A stretch of 64,000 nucleotides of DNA, from NCBI GenBank assembly GCA_963920575.1, contig OY986965.1:23727988-23791987 (forward strand), written 5' to 3'. A model generated the notes under the pieces. That model searched no databases. It had not been told where the DNA came from and was given only the letters and a program-made list of their open reading frames with translations. Every line of letters starts with the position of its first letter. The first letter of the stretch is position 1. Below, one piece after another: positions 34,142 to 44,440 of this stretch. Position numbers and translations under genes: made by a program. The DNA is from Narthecium ossifragum. Taxonomy: Eukaryota; Streptophyta; Magnoliopsida; Dioscoreales; Nartheciaceae.

Positions 34142-35001
34142 TGTCACCGGGTTACGCAGCGGATAATTTTTCACAATGAAATAGAGTATCTGATGCCGGC
34201 GCCAAGAACCCTCCGCTCCTTGCCCACTTCAAGACACGCGCCTTAAAGATGGTTGGTGCAGCAAAGTCCATCCTTGACCAGCCTTCTCCTTCGTCTTCTT
34301 CTTCCTCTTGCACAAGAGCACATCAAGAAGCAAGAACACACGATTATGGCAAAGGGGATGGCTCTCTTCCTTTATTGATCCAATGGTCTTTACAAAAGAA
34401 TCCCTCACAACTCTCTTTCCCTCTCAAGGTACAAAGATCTCTCAATACAAGGAACCTCCCAAACCCTAGCCAAGGCCTAGATGTTCCCACACCTTGGCCG
34501 GCCTACTCCTTATATAGAGGAATAATCCTTAGCTTGCTCCAACAAGCCACTCCTAAGAAGTCCTACACAAATTCCTTGCTTTCATCCTTATCTAGGCACT
34601 GGATAAGCATAACACTAAGTTACCAAACTTAGCTGGACTCTATCTAGAGTTTGACTTCCTTAAGATAGCCATGATCACTACTTGACTCAAAATAGGACTC
34701 CTTCCTATTCGTCCACGCCAACAGCAACTTCCCCTGAGCCAAAACGAGTATTTCCCAAGTCATCACCTATTCCAAGTCGAACGCACGTGAGATATTTGAA
34801 TTTGCTCGGCTGGATTGGCTTCCAAGGCACACCCGCTCGGTCTGGCGCGCCGTCTCCTAGTGCAACTCGGAGTCGTGTGTCATCTTCCGATTCTTCCGTG
34901 CCAAATCAGTTTCTGACCGCATCATCAATCTTGGAGCTTCCATCCCAAGTTGAATTAGGTGATTAGCCAGCATGGCTAACTCTCTAGCACTTATCGCATC
35001 A
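34142..35001 (-). repeat. chromovirus 5' LTR, truncated
   Basis: This aligns with 2289-3171 of the 3' LTR and stops abruptly at TTATCGCATCA. The first roughly 430 bases (minus sense) are missing, replaced by the short AT-rich tandem repeat at 35002. It keeps the TATA-like box near 34514. Confidence 0.85.
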
Positions 35002-35760
35002 GAACTGTGGAAGTAACTACCAGTATTTTTGTAAAGTAATTACCAAAATTATGAAAAGTAAGTATCAGAACTGTGGAAGTAACTACCAGTATTTTTGTAA
35101 AGTAATTACCAAAATTCTGAAAAGTAACTAATAAAATTGTGAAAAGTAACTACCACTTAAGTCAGTCCTACTTTTTTGAAAAAGTAACTACCCATTCTAG
35201 CTAGCTTATCAACAACCATGTTCCCTTCCCTAAGGATATACAAAAAGATGATACCATCCATTTGAGAAGATAACCAGCATATTCTTTGGAAGAAACTTCT
35301 CAATTCCCCTGTCCATCTCATCTGGCGATTTATCATCTCAATTAGGTCTTTAGAATCAGATTCAGCTATTAGTCTTCCAATCCTATCTTTTTTTGCTTCT
35401 TCCAATGCTCTCAAGACTGCCACAATCTCTCCTTCCATCGGCCCATTTATGGATACCGGCTCCGCAGTCACCCATGTTGGCCTCCTCTGAGCATCTCTAC
35501 ACGCTAAACCGGCCCCTCCTTTCTTCATCCCCGGATCAAATGAGGCATCACACTGAATGGAAATATTGAAAAGTAACTACAAATATTTTCCACCAAATTA
35601 CTCTTCAACAAAAGTTAAAATTTTTTGAAAGATAACTATAAATAATGAAAAGTAGCTACAAATACTGGAAAGTAAATTTCCCCCACAAAAATTGAATTTT
35701 TTTTGAAAAGTAACAACAAATATTGAAAAGTAACTACAAAATTGAAAAAAAAACAGAATT
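35002..35760. repeat. AGTAACTAC short-repeat blocks around an RNase H fragment
   Basis: A 66-bp unit (GAACTGTGGAAGTAACTACC...) is repeated twice at 35002-35130. Degenerate GAAAAGTAACTACAAAT units continue to 35160 and again at 35563-35745. The two blocks flank the coding remnant at 35157-35540, as if it had been inserted into, or picked up by, the repeat. The right block shades into poly-A. Confidence 0.65.
35157..35540 (-). pseudogene. plant LINE-type RNase H domain fragment
   Basis: The minus frame shows GLACRDAQRRPTW, the Glu of MEGEIVAVLRALEEAKK, the Asp of LIAESDSKDLIEMIN and the end motif REGNMVVDKLARMG. This is the RNase H-like (RVT_3) domain at the C-terminus of many plant L1 LINEs. 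It is about 123 residues and open. No RT precedes it; the LINE at 37380-42195 has its own RNase H, so this is a separate fragment. Confidence 0.75.
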
Positions 35761-36049
35761 TTTCTATTTTCAATCATTTTTCCTACTATTTTCTTCTATT
35801 TTCCAATACTTTCTACCCATTTTCCACGAATCCACTGTCGGCTCATCATCCCCGTCGCCGATCTCCTCCGACCTCCTCCCCGTCGCGCCCTCGCCGCTCT
35901 CCTCTGACCTCCTCATCCCGACGGTGAGCTCGCGATCCCCGTTGCCAATCTTGGGATGGAGGATCGCGACCTTGGGATGGAGACCTTGGGATCGAGACCT
36001 CCTCCCGAGAGCTAGCTCGGGATCGGCGACCTCGCGTCGGATTCGACGG

Positions 36050-36600
36050 GATCGGACTGGATCGACAATGGATGGCATGGTGAACTCGATCCGACTGGAT
36101 CGGCGATGAGAGCCGGAGAAGGAGGTGGCAGCGGGGATGGCACCAGGGAAGAAGGTGGTGACGGGGGCGCCGGGGATCGATGACGGATGACGTGGCAACC
36201 TCGATCCGACAGGACCCGCAATGGGGGGCCAGAGAAGGAGGTGGCGGTGGGGAAGAAGGTGGCGATGGAGGAGTCGGGTATCGACGACGGACGACGCGAC
36301 AACCTTGATCCAACTGGATCCGCAACAGGGATCCGGAGAAGGAGGTGGCAACGGGTATGGTGCCGTGGAAGGTGGTGTCGACGGGGGCGCCGGGGATTGA
36401 CGACGGACGGCGTAGCGACCTTGATCCGACTGGATCGGTGATGGGGAGCCGGAGAAGGAGGTGGTGGCGGGGAAGGAGGTGGCGACGGGGGTGGCGGGGA
36501 GTGAGGTGGCGATGGGGGCGGCAGGGAAGGAGGTGGCGACGGGGGCGCCGAGGAAAGAGGTGGCGACGGGGGCGCCAGGGATCGACGACGAACGGCGACG
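36050..36600. repeat. GC-rich minisatellite, about 125-bp unit, four or more copies
   Basis: Units repeat ACTGGATCGGCGATG, CCGGAGAAGGAGGTGGC, GACGGGGGCGCCGGGGAT and GACGACGGACG. Inside 36460-36590 a shorter 30-bp unit (GGTGGCGACGGGGGCG) is amplified. Both strands are open, giving Pro/Arg/His- or Gly-rich frames that I treat as artefacts. Confidence 0.7.
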
Positions 36601-37412
36601 ACGAGATCGGGATCGGCGACGGAACGGGGGGTTGGGGGGAATAGGGTGGTATGGATGCATATAGATACATAATAGGGGTATTTTATTCCAATAAAAATTT
36701 GGAGACCTAATGATAATTAGTATCTTTTAGAAGATTTATTGGTATTTCTCCCAAAGATATATAGCTGTTGGAAAACTGGTCTGTCGACGTTCGGAAGAAT
36801 GTTCCTCAAATATTCTCGATAAGTTCAAATATTACGAAATATTCGGGATATGACAGATGATTTCCTAATCTACAACGTTTGTGTTATAGAAGGTCTCATA
36901 TTCCGAACTGGTTGGGCCTAGTTGCGCTCGGAATAAGACTGTTAGAATTAATTCAGGAAATCCGAGTTGTAATTGAAGTCAAACTCAACTCAAACTCTAA
37001 TTTTGGGAGTTCTCCTATAAATAGGGTTATTCAATCAAAAATAGTTTAGGGCACCGAGTTGGATCTTGACCGTTCTTTTGAATGAAGGGCTAGATTGAGT
37101 TATTAGAGGGCCTCAAGTAACTAAAGTCGTTTGAGACCCCACAGATCCGTACTGTATATTCATCTCTCAGCTGATCAATGGAGGCATCCGATGGAATATT
37201 ATACGGATATCATGTCAACATGTATAGTCACATAATCTCAAAAAATATTTTGTGCTTAAAATTCTGGTGAGTTAGGGCAAGCATGCAATAAAAGAATATG
37301 ATCATTATCTTGAATCAATAACTCCAAGATATTTTTTTGATTAGTTAAGCCATTTGCTATGAAATCCATTTAAGGGTGTAATCCAAACTAGGAACTAGTA
37401 GCGATAGGGACA
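36601..37412. other. AT-rich region with a candidate copia-like solo LTR
   Basis: The stretch 36766-37220 begins TGTTGGAAAACTGG and ends ATCATGTCAACA, with TATAAATAG at about 37016-37024. The ends are inverted TGTTG/CAACA, as in many copia LTRs. The flanks ATAGC and TGTAT do not match, so the call is tentative. The remainder probably includes the 3' tail of the LINE (minus). No gene seen. Confidence 0.35.
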
Positions 37413-40400
37413 AAACCTGTGAGACCCGGGGTATCTGGGTGTCGGTGTTTGCCTGGAAGGTATGTGGCCAAACCAGGTAATCGGGTAAGCAACCCCACGT
37501 AGATTATAAGTATATTAGTAACCCTTATAAGACACAACGTGTTTTAAACCAGTGATGACAGTGATCTGCCAGAAAACTCCAAGGTTAAGCGTGCTTGTCT
37601 TGGAGCGATTTCGGGATGGGTGACCCACTGGGAAGTTTTCTCAGATTTCTGCGGTAACCAAAAAGCGGACAATATTGTGTTAAGTGGGGCCCTCGGGTGG
37701 ATCCTGGACGGAGCCCGCAGGCCCTGGACGGCCCCGGATGGTGGGGGCCATTACAAAACCCCTGTGTTCTCCCTCGATCGCCAAACTGGAGTGAAACATA
37801 TATGCTTGACGAGCCAGCCAGTCGGCATGTGGGTTCTCTTCTCTGGGGATGTAGACAACCGCGGCCTCTTAAAATCCACGTTACCCCCACCAGATGTCCT
37901 GCACTATACTTCTCCATTCGCCTGTTAGTGGCATGCTTCCCTCAATCATCTGTACTCTGAAGAGCGAGTCTCATTCAATTATCAACAGTCTGCGTCCTCA
38001 TTGTACAGCTTCCTTAACAGCTACTAGAATGGTGAGGAGCTCTCCTTGTAGCGCAGAATTTGCCACCAGACACCTTCCCTTTGACCATAGAATCACCTCG
38101 TCGTTGTCGATGCAAACGACCCCCAAGCCAGCCCTTCCTGCTGTAGGATGGAAAGACGCATCTGTTTGTATTCTAACTCCTCCGACGTGCGCCGCATCAT
38201 GCTTCCTTGTGCGCTGCATTGAGGCCATGTGTTCTTTAACTTGCCAGACAATGAGTCGGGACAAGTCACGGGCGCCATGAGTTTCCTCTTCCGCCAGAAG
38301 CTTACACCTTCTCCTCCATATCCACCATAAGCCATATGCGATCGGTGAGTTTTCCTTCTTGATTGTGTCGCCCTTCTGGGACATGTGCAAAAGCTCAAAC
38401 CATATTTCAAGATTGAGATTCGTGGCGCGGATGCTGGTTCTAGTTAGAGCAAACTCCCACACTTCCTGAGCAAACCGGCAACTGAAGAGGAGGTGCTCGA
38501 TGTCTACATCTTCAAGGCGGCAACGGGGGCATTCACGCTTAGATGTGAGACACAGGTGCCAAAGTTCTAGCTTGCTAGGAATTTTACCATGCTGGAGCTT
38601 CCAGAGAAATTGCTTGACGCGAGGACCCGCTGGTGTTGTCCACACACTTCTCCACTGTTGGAACTATTCGTCGTGCTTGGCGCCCTCCAAGTGCTCGAGC
38701 ATCTGATAGGTAGAGGAGGTCGATATCTTGCCGTTTTTGGCCCAGGTCCATCGTGGTAGAGCGCTTCCGGCTCATGACAGTGGGATGGACATGATCTCCT
38801 CCACCATGGCCAGATGGAAGGAAAGGCTGAGTTTGTGTGCATCCCATTGCCCTTCATCTGTTATAAGGTCCCCAACTGCCATGCTAAAGACTTCATCGTC
38901 GAACGCCATTAAGGCCAGAGCTTTGCTCAGTGGACCATCCCCTATCCACCAGTCCTGCACCATGTTGGCATGGAACAGCTTGTCCGGTCTCCATATGAGG
39001 CCTTTGCGAAGCAGGTCGGAGGCTTTGCATATAGATCTCCATAGGCTAGAAACAGAGCCGGTGCCACTCAAGGAAGGAAGCATGCCATTTGTACTTGTAC
39101 TTGGCCCGACACAACGAAGTTAAGATGGAATATGGAGTTTCCAGGAACAGTGTAGCTCGTTTCATCCTTAAGGATGTCTGCCATCTCTTGAGGTCCTCGA
39201 TAACTAGGCCTCGTTCCATCTTGTGTTGGTAGACGACATCCCAAACTATTGTGGATAGGCCTCCCCTGCTTCCTTGCCATAGGAACCTGCAAGCCAGGCC
39301 CGAGATTTTATGGAGGATGGAAAGCGGGGTTGGGACGAAGGACATGACAAAAACTGGTAGAGCTTGTAGGACCGATTGGATGAGAACGACTCGCCCCGCT
39401 GCCGCCTTGGTCGAGTTGCACGAGTTGGAGAGCTTTCTTTGGAGGGCATCAAGGAGGAAGGTGAAATCTTTGACATGCACCCTACGAGAGTCCAGCGGTA
39501 CCCCTAAGTATTGCCAAGGCTCTTTCTTCCTGGGAAAGCCAAGGAGTTGTGATAGCATGCATCTTCAAGGAAGAGAGGTTGAAGGGGAGAGCTTGACGCT
39601 GGATTTCTCAGGGCTAATTTGCAGTCATGACAGCTTCTTGTAGTGGTGCAACTCGTTGAGCAGTTTCTTTGCTTGTTCTTGTCTTGCCGTGGTGATGAAG
39701 AGACAGTCATCGGCATAGAGGAGGTGATTGAACCTGAGCGAAGTGTTGGGGTATGGGACACCCTCGAGCGCAATCAACGGTACTCGTATCAACCTTGTAA
39801 GGACCTCCTAAGCAATAATGAAAAGATAAGAGGAGATGGGATCACCTTGGCGGAGACCTCTGGCAGCGGGAAAAAACCCATTAACTCTTCCATTGTTGAG
39901 AAGTGAGAAACGAGTGGTAGTGATGCATTCCATCATCCAATTGATCCACTGCTCTGGGAAGTCCATTGTCTTCAAGATTCGCCGGATAAAGCTCCAGCTC
40001 ACAGAATCGTAGGCAGACTTGATGTCTACCTTGATTACCATCAGTGCTTCATTGCGTGGTGCCTTCTGTAGAGTATGAAGGAGTTCATGCACAACTCCAA
40101 TGTTGTCCTGGATGGAACTGTCTTGGATATAAGTTGATTGTTTGGTACTGATTACCACGTGTAGAGTTGTCTTCATGCGTTTAGCCAGGATAGATGAGAT
40201 GAGTTTGTAGCATATCGAGAGGCTGATCGGCCGGAATTCGTTGATGCGGCGTGGGTTGGCACATTTGGGCACAAAAGGCAATGAAGGTGTTGTTACAACC
40301 AGCCGGCATCTTGCACGTCAAGAAGAATCCTTGGATCAAATTCACAACATCATGTCCAATAACACTCCAATGCTCGCAAAAGAACTCGACGGTAAGCTCG

Positions 40401-42195
40401 TCAGGACCTGGGCATCGGTCCTTGCCGATGGTATGAAGGACGTCAAGGATCTCCTCCGGCTCCACTGGCCTAAGGAGCGCCGCCTTGGCTTCGTCAGAAA
40501 GCAGGGGAAGTGGTGGAAGGGGGGTGCTTGCACATCCCGTCTGTGCCGCCCATAGCCTTTAATAATGACCAATGAAGAGGTCCACTATGCCTTCTTGATC
40601 TGTCACGACATCTCCATTATCGTGTATTAGTTCCTTGACTTTGGAGCAGAAGATTCTAGATTTGATGCTCTGGTGAAATGAGTGTGAATTCCTATCTCCC
40701 TCAGTGACCCATGTTCTTTGCCTATGTTGGGGCACGTAGGAATCTTCGTGTACCTCCAATGCGACCAGCTGCTACCCGAGACTCCTCATGCGTTGTTCCA
40801 GCGAGATAGATAAGGGCCTGAGTTCCTCTTCAAGGTATAAGTTGTGCAGGTGCTGCTCTAGTTAGGCATGCACGTTGACAATGCCACCCTCGTTCTGTCG
40901 GTTCCAATTCTTGACTAATTTTCGGAGCTCTTTTATGCGGCCAAGGAACACATACTGGGCAAAGCCGCGTCTGTACTTTGCCAATCTCTGGACACCCCTT
41001 GCTTAAATGATGGATGGGTGTTCCAGATATGTTGCAAACGAAATGGAGTTGGTGCAGGGGTCAGCTTCTCAGGCTCCAGCAATAGGAGGAGTGGTCGGTG
41101 ATCAGATTTGTAGCTTAGTAGGTGGGTGATCTCCACGCGAGGGAACAAATCTCGCCATTGAGGATTTGCAAGTGCTCGATCGAGGCGCTCGAGGATTCTT
41201 GCTTTTCCAGATTTGTGATTGGACCAAGTAAAGGAGGGTCCTCTGTATCCAAGATCAATGAGCCCGACCTTGAAGATGAAAGAGAGAAACTCAGTTACAG
41301 AGGTGTTGTACCTGAATGGTTTCCCTCTCTTTTCGTTAGAGTTAGCGAGCACGTTGAAATTGCCCAGCATGAGATGAGGCCATCTACTAGCATTGAGTTT
41401 GGAGAATGTTTCTCAAAGAATTCTGCGATCTCTGCCATGCCGCGCCGCATACATGACATAGATGAACCATTGCCCAAGGTCTTTGGAAGTGACAACCCCG
41501 TGGATGGCATGTTCAGTGTAATGCTCAAAGTAGACTTTGCCCACCTCTTCTCTCAATATCGCTAGAATTCCTCCATGGCGGCCTCTGGATTGTAACAGGT
41601 GTGTCTTCCAGCGAGCCCCCAGTCTCCTGGATATGAACTCCATATTGGCATCCACAACGACTGTCTCTAGCAAAAACATGAAGTCTAGATTTTGTTTTTT
41701 GATGAGGCGACGGCAGGCACTGACTGCTCTTATTGGACCTAGTCCATGGCAATTCCATGCTAGGGCCCTCAACAAGGATCACCTGAGCCAAGGGGATGCT
41801 CGTCCCCGGGAGCTGACAGTTTGCATCGTTTGGATTGGCTCTTCGTTGGATAAGGTGGAGATGTTTCCATTTCTGTGTCCGTCCTTGGGGGGGTGTGCCT
41901 TGGTGGGATAAGCTGGTCGTCAGAATCATCCCTTTCTTCTTCCATATCTTCCTTGTCTTCTGCCATTTGTGTCCGCGCATCCATGGTCAGTGCTTGTTTG
42001 AGAGAAGAAAATGCCGCTTTGATGAATACTAGTCATCGTCTCTTCGTCCATGTCTTGATTCAGTGTGTCAAATGTCTTGTATCCGCGAGGGACGACGAGG
42101 GGGCCGGGGCGGTTGCCTTTATTTCTCTCACGGGCGTACCATCCGAATTCATGAGAGAGAGCTATGCTAACTCATCGTCATCCATGTCGCCCATT
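37380..42195 (-). pseudogene. L1-type LINE: endonuclease, RT, zinc finger, RNase H
   Basis: Minus order: an N-terminal stretch from about 42195 (MGDMDDDELA, acidic tail), a start at 41775 with the endonuclease motif LRALAWNCHGLG, more endonuclease near 41000-41370 (MLGNFNVL; YKSDHRPLLL), RT at 39808-40465 (FRPISLSICYKLISSILA; VKVDIKSAYDSVSW variant; GLRQGDPISSYLF), a YADD region in shifted frame near 39710, RT thumb at 39046-39558, zf-RVT at 38400-38645 (CPRCRLEDVDIEHLLFSC) and RNase H at 37765-38150 (IQTDASFHPTAG; PREENPHADWLARQA). Several stops and shifts disable it. The Cassandra LTR interrupts its tail. Confidence 0.88.
37418..37755 (+). mobile_element. Cassandra-type (TRIM) solo LTR carrying 5S rRNA sequence
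   Basis: 338 bp, TGTGAGACCCGGGG...GGGGCCATTACA, with exact TSD AAACC (37413-37417 and 37756-37760). The middle (about 37567-37645) resembles the 3' two-thirds of plant 5S rRNA, including GGTTAAGCGTGCTTG and GGGATGGGTGACC. This is the hallmark of Cassandra terminal-repeat-in-miniature elements, which are thought to use the 5S internal RNA polymerase III promoter. It sits inside the 3' end of the LINE. Confidence 0.88.
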
Positions 42196-42226
42196 GTCCT
42201 CGCGATCGGGTTGAATCGGTTAAGCC

Positions 42227-42625
42227 CATGTTTGGTATGGGGTTAAGGGGGATAACCCCCCTTAACCCCACTCCTATCCCCAAACACCAAAAGTAATCAT
42301 TACTAGTTTATCCCCATTCCACCTACCACCATCACTCTACTTTTTCTTATCCTCATTTCTTAACCCCACTTTTTCTAACCCTATCCCCCTTAACCCCACT
42401 TTTTCTAACCCCATCCCTTTCATTTGGTTTGGGGTTAGAAAAAGTGGGGTTAAGAGGGAATATGGTTAAAAAGGGTTAAAAAAAATGGGGTTAAGGAATG
42501 CGGATAGGAAAAAGTAGAGTGATGATGGTAGATAGAATGAGGATAAAATAATAATGATGATATTTGATGTTTAAGGATATGAATGAGGTTAAGCGGGGAT
42601 AACCTCCCTTAACCCGATACCAAAA
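42227..42625. mobile_element. foldback MITE
   Basis: About 399 bp. The ends are inverted copies (TTTGGTATGGGGTTAAGG on the left; the complement of CCCTTAACCCGATACCAAAA on the right) and much of the interior also pairs. Flanks GGTTAAGCC (42218-42226) and GGTTAGCC (42626-42633) could be an 8-bp TSD with a slip, suggesting a hAT-type relationship. No ORF. It ends about 50 bp before the TATA box of the BAHD gene. Confidence 0.7.
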
Positions 42626-42676
42626 GGTTAGCCTTGACCCAATGTTTATTCCCTTGGCTTCCCTTTATAAGGACTT

Positions 42677-42683
42677 TATATAA
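42677..42683 (+). promoter_or_regulatory. TATA box of the BAHD gene
   Basis: TATATAA about 97 bases before the ATG at 42780. A second TTTATAAG lies at 42664. Spacing fits a short 5' UTR of about 60-70 bases. Confidence 0.6.
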
Positions 42684-42779
42684 GGGGGTAGGGCTTTTTA
42701 AGGGGCTAGGGAGCCGCCATCCCCTCGCTCCCCATCTCCGGCTCTCCTGGTCACTCGGCGCGATCGCGACATCCAGAGG

Positions 42780-44098
42780 ATGACCATAAAAAGAGAGATG
42801 AACGTAAAGGTGCAAAGCTCCACCGCCATATGCCGAGGAGACCCCGCAGCCGATCCAACCGAGGTCCCTCTCACCATCTTTGACCGCTTCGCCACCAACA
42901 TCCACATTGCCGTAATCTACGCTTTCACTCCTCCAACCTCATCCAACGCCGCCATCATCGACGGCCTCCTCATGACACTGGTCCACTTCCCCACCCTCAC
43001 TGGCCGCCTAGCCAAGGGCCGCTGTGGCCGGCCATGCGTCATCATGGGCGGCGACGGCGGTGGAGCTTTACTAGTGGAGGACACCGTGGACTCAAAGCTC
43101 TCGGACCACCTTCCTCTCGTGCCGTCGCCGGTCTTCAAGCTGTTGCACCCGCCGGACGAGGACCCGGAGCACCTGCTCCAAGTCCAGCTCAACCGGTTTG
43201 CGTGCGGCGGCCTAGTCATCGGCTTCGCAGCTCACCACCGGGTGGCCGACGGCCAGTCAATGAGCTCCTTCTTCGTCGCATGGAGCAAAACGGTGCGTGG
43301 TGCTCCTATAGACCCTCTTCCTAGCTATGATTGTTCGTGGATCAAACCCCGGCAGCCGCCTAGAATCGAATTCGACCACTGGGATTCCGATTTCGCCATA
43401 GACGCACCACAAGATGAAGTCGTGAATCCCATCAACCTAATCGATCCCACGCCGGAGAAGATCACCAACATAGTCCTGCGCTTCTCGTCGGAGTACATCG
43501 CCACCAAACTCAAAGCTCAGTTGCCGGAGAAGTACACTACTTTCCAAACTCTGTTAGGCCATCTGTGGAGAAAGATCACGATAGCTCGAGGGTTAGGGGA
43601 CGAGCAGGAGGAAACCATGATGAGGGTGTCGGTGAACTGCCGGCCAAGGCTGCGGCCACCGGTCCCGAGCGAGTTCTTCGGCAACCTCGTCATGAACACC
43701 TGTCGGACCACAACCGCCAAGCGCTGATCGACGGAGGTCTAGCAGGCGCCACAAGATTGATCAAGGAAGCAGTTCATGGAATCAATGATGACTATATCAA
43801 GTCCTTCATAGATTTGGGAGAGGTGTATGCTAAGGAGAACCTGGTGCCATGTTATGATACGGATGGCGTAATCATTTCGCCGGACATGGAGGTTGATAGC
43901 TGGCTGGGGTTTAGGTTTCAGGAGGTGCACTTCGGTGGGGACGGTGAGCTCTGTGCTTTCTTGCCTACATGGGTGCCATTTGAAGGTCAGATGATGTTTA
44001 TCCCTGCATTGCATGGACAGGGTGGAGTGGATGTTTTTGTCACCTTGCTTGAAGAACATGCTAGGGTTCTGAGTGATATATCTCACAGTGTAGATTAG
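42780..44098 (+). pseudogene. BAHD acyltransferase, one-base frameshift (gene or pseudogene)
   Basis: This is an acyl-CoA-dependent transferase related to hydroxycinnamoyl transferases of the grass tryptamine/agmatine type; the acceptor cannot be told. The first frame runs 42780-43727 and holds the catalytic HHRVADG (His and Asp, about residues 152-157). After a missing base near 43720 the second frame continues to the stop at 44096-44098, covering DSWLGFRFQEVHFGG (in place of the common DFGWG), AFLPTWVPFEG and a normal C-terminus. The combined length of about 440 residues is usual for the family, and all other parts look intact. Start may be 42780 or the Met at 42798 (MNVKVQSST), which fits the family better. 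No intron. A sequencing error is a real alternative to a pseudogene. Probably cytosolic; no signal peptide. Confidence 0.85.
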
Positions 44099-44410
44099 GG
44101 CAAACTTTTCTGTTTTTCTTTGCCTATCTATCAATAATGGGCTGTTTATCTTCTGTTTGACTTTTATCTGAAAATAATCAATCTTGAGGTTGAATTTTAA
44201 GAAGATGGCTGATGAGATCGTTCCATGCTTATCCTTTGCTAGCTTTGATGACACCTGCATACATGTCTTCAACTACAGAGTTGAAGAGGATACATGCAAA
44301 ATTCATGTTCCAGCACATGTCATCCAAACATTTTTTTTACGTGTTCGAAAGCCCTAAAACAAGCAGCCTACTTTGGGATATATTAGCAACCTGTCAATAA
44401 TATATATATA
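44099..44410 (+). other. 3' flank of the BAHD gene
   Basis: T-rich sequence likely including the 3' UTR (TCAATAATGG at about 44130). No further gene. It ends in a TA run into which the Helitron-type element inserted. Confidence 0.4.
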
Positions 44411-44440
44411 CTAGTAGATGTCCGTGCCCACGACACGGAT

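Larger units (their letters stand above)
2289..35001 (-). mobile_element. chromovirus (Ty3/gypsy) element, nested and truncated
   Basis: Minus-strand order is 5' LTR (34142-35001), gag and protease (32799-34138), RT (30605-31300), then RT end, RNase H, integrase and chromodomain (3602-5862), and 3' LTR (2289-3601). It is interrupted by a family C solo LTR (31301-32793) in the protease-RT spacer and by a 24.7-kb nest (5863-30599) inside the RT. The 5' LTR has lost its first roughly 430 bp, so no TSD is expected. Many nonsense codons make it non-autonomous. The chromodomain resembles the Reina or Galadriel groups, but I cannot fix the clade. Confidence 0.9.

Noticed and set aside
35770..36670. 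Long Pro/Arg/His-rich and Gly-rich frames on both strands
   Set aside because: They follow the GC-rich minisatellite and have no domain; several frames are open at once, which points to composition.
37567..37645. 5S rRNA gene
   Set aside because: The 5' third of 5S is missing and the sequence lies inside an LTR with its own TSD; it is Cassandra sequence, not a cellular rRNA gene.
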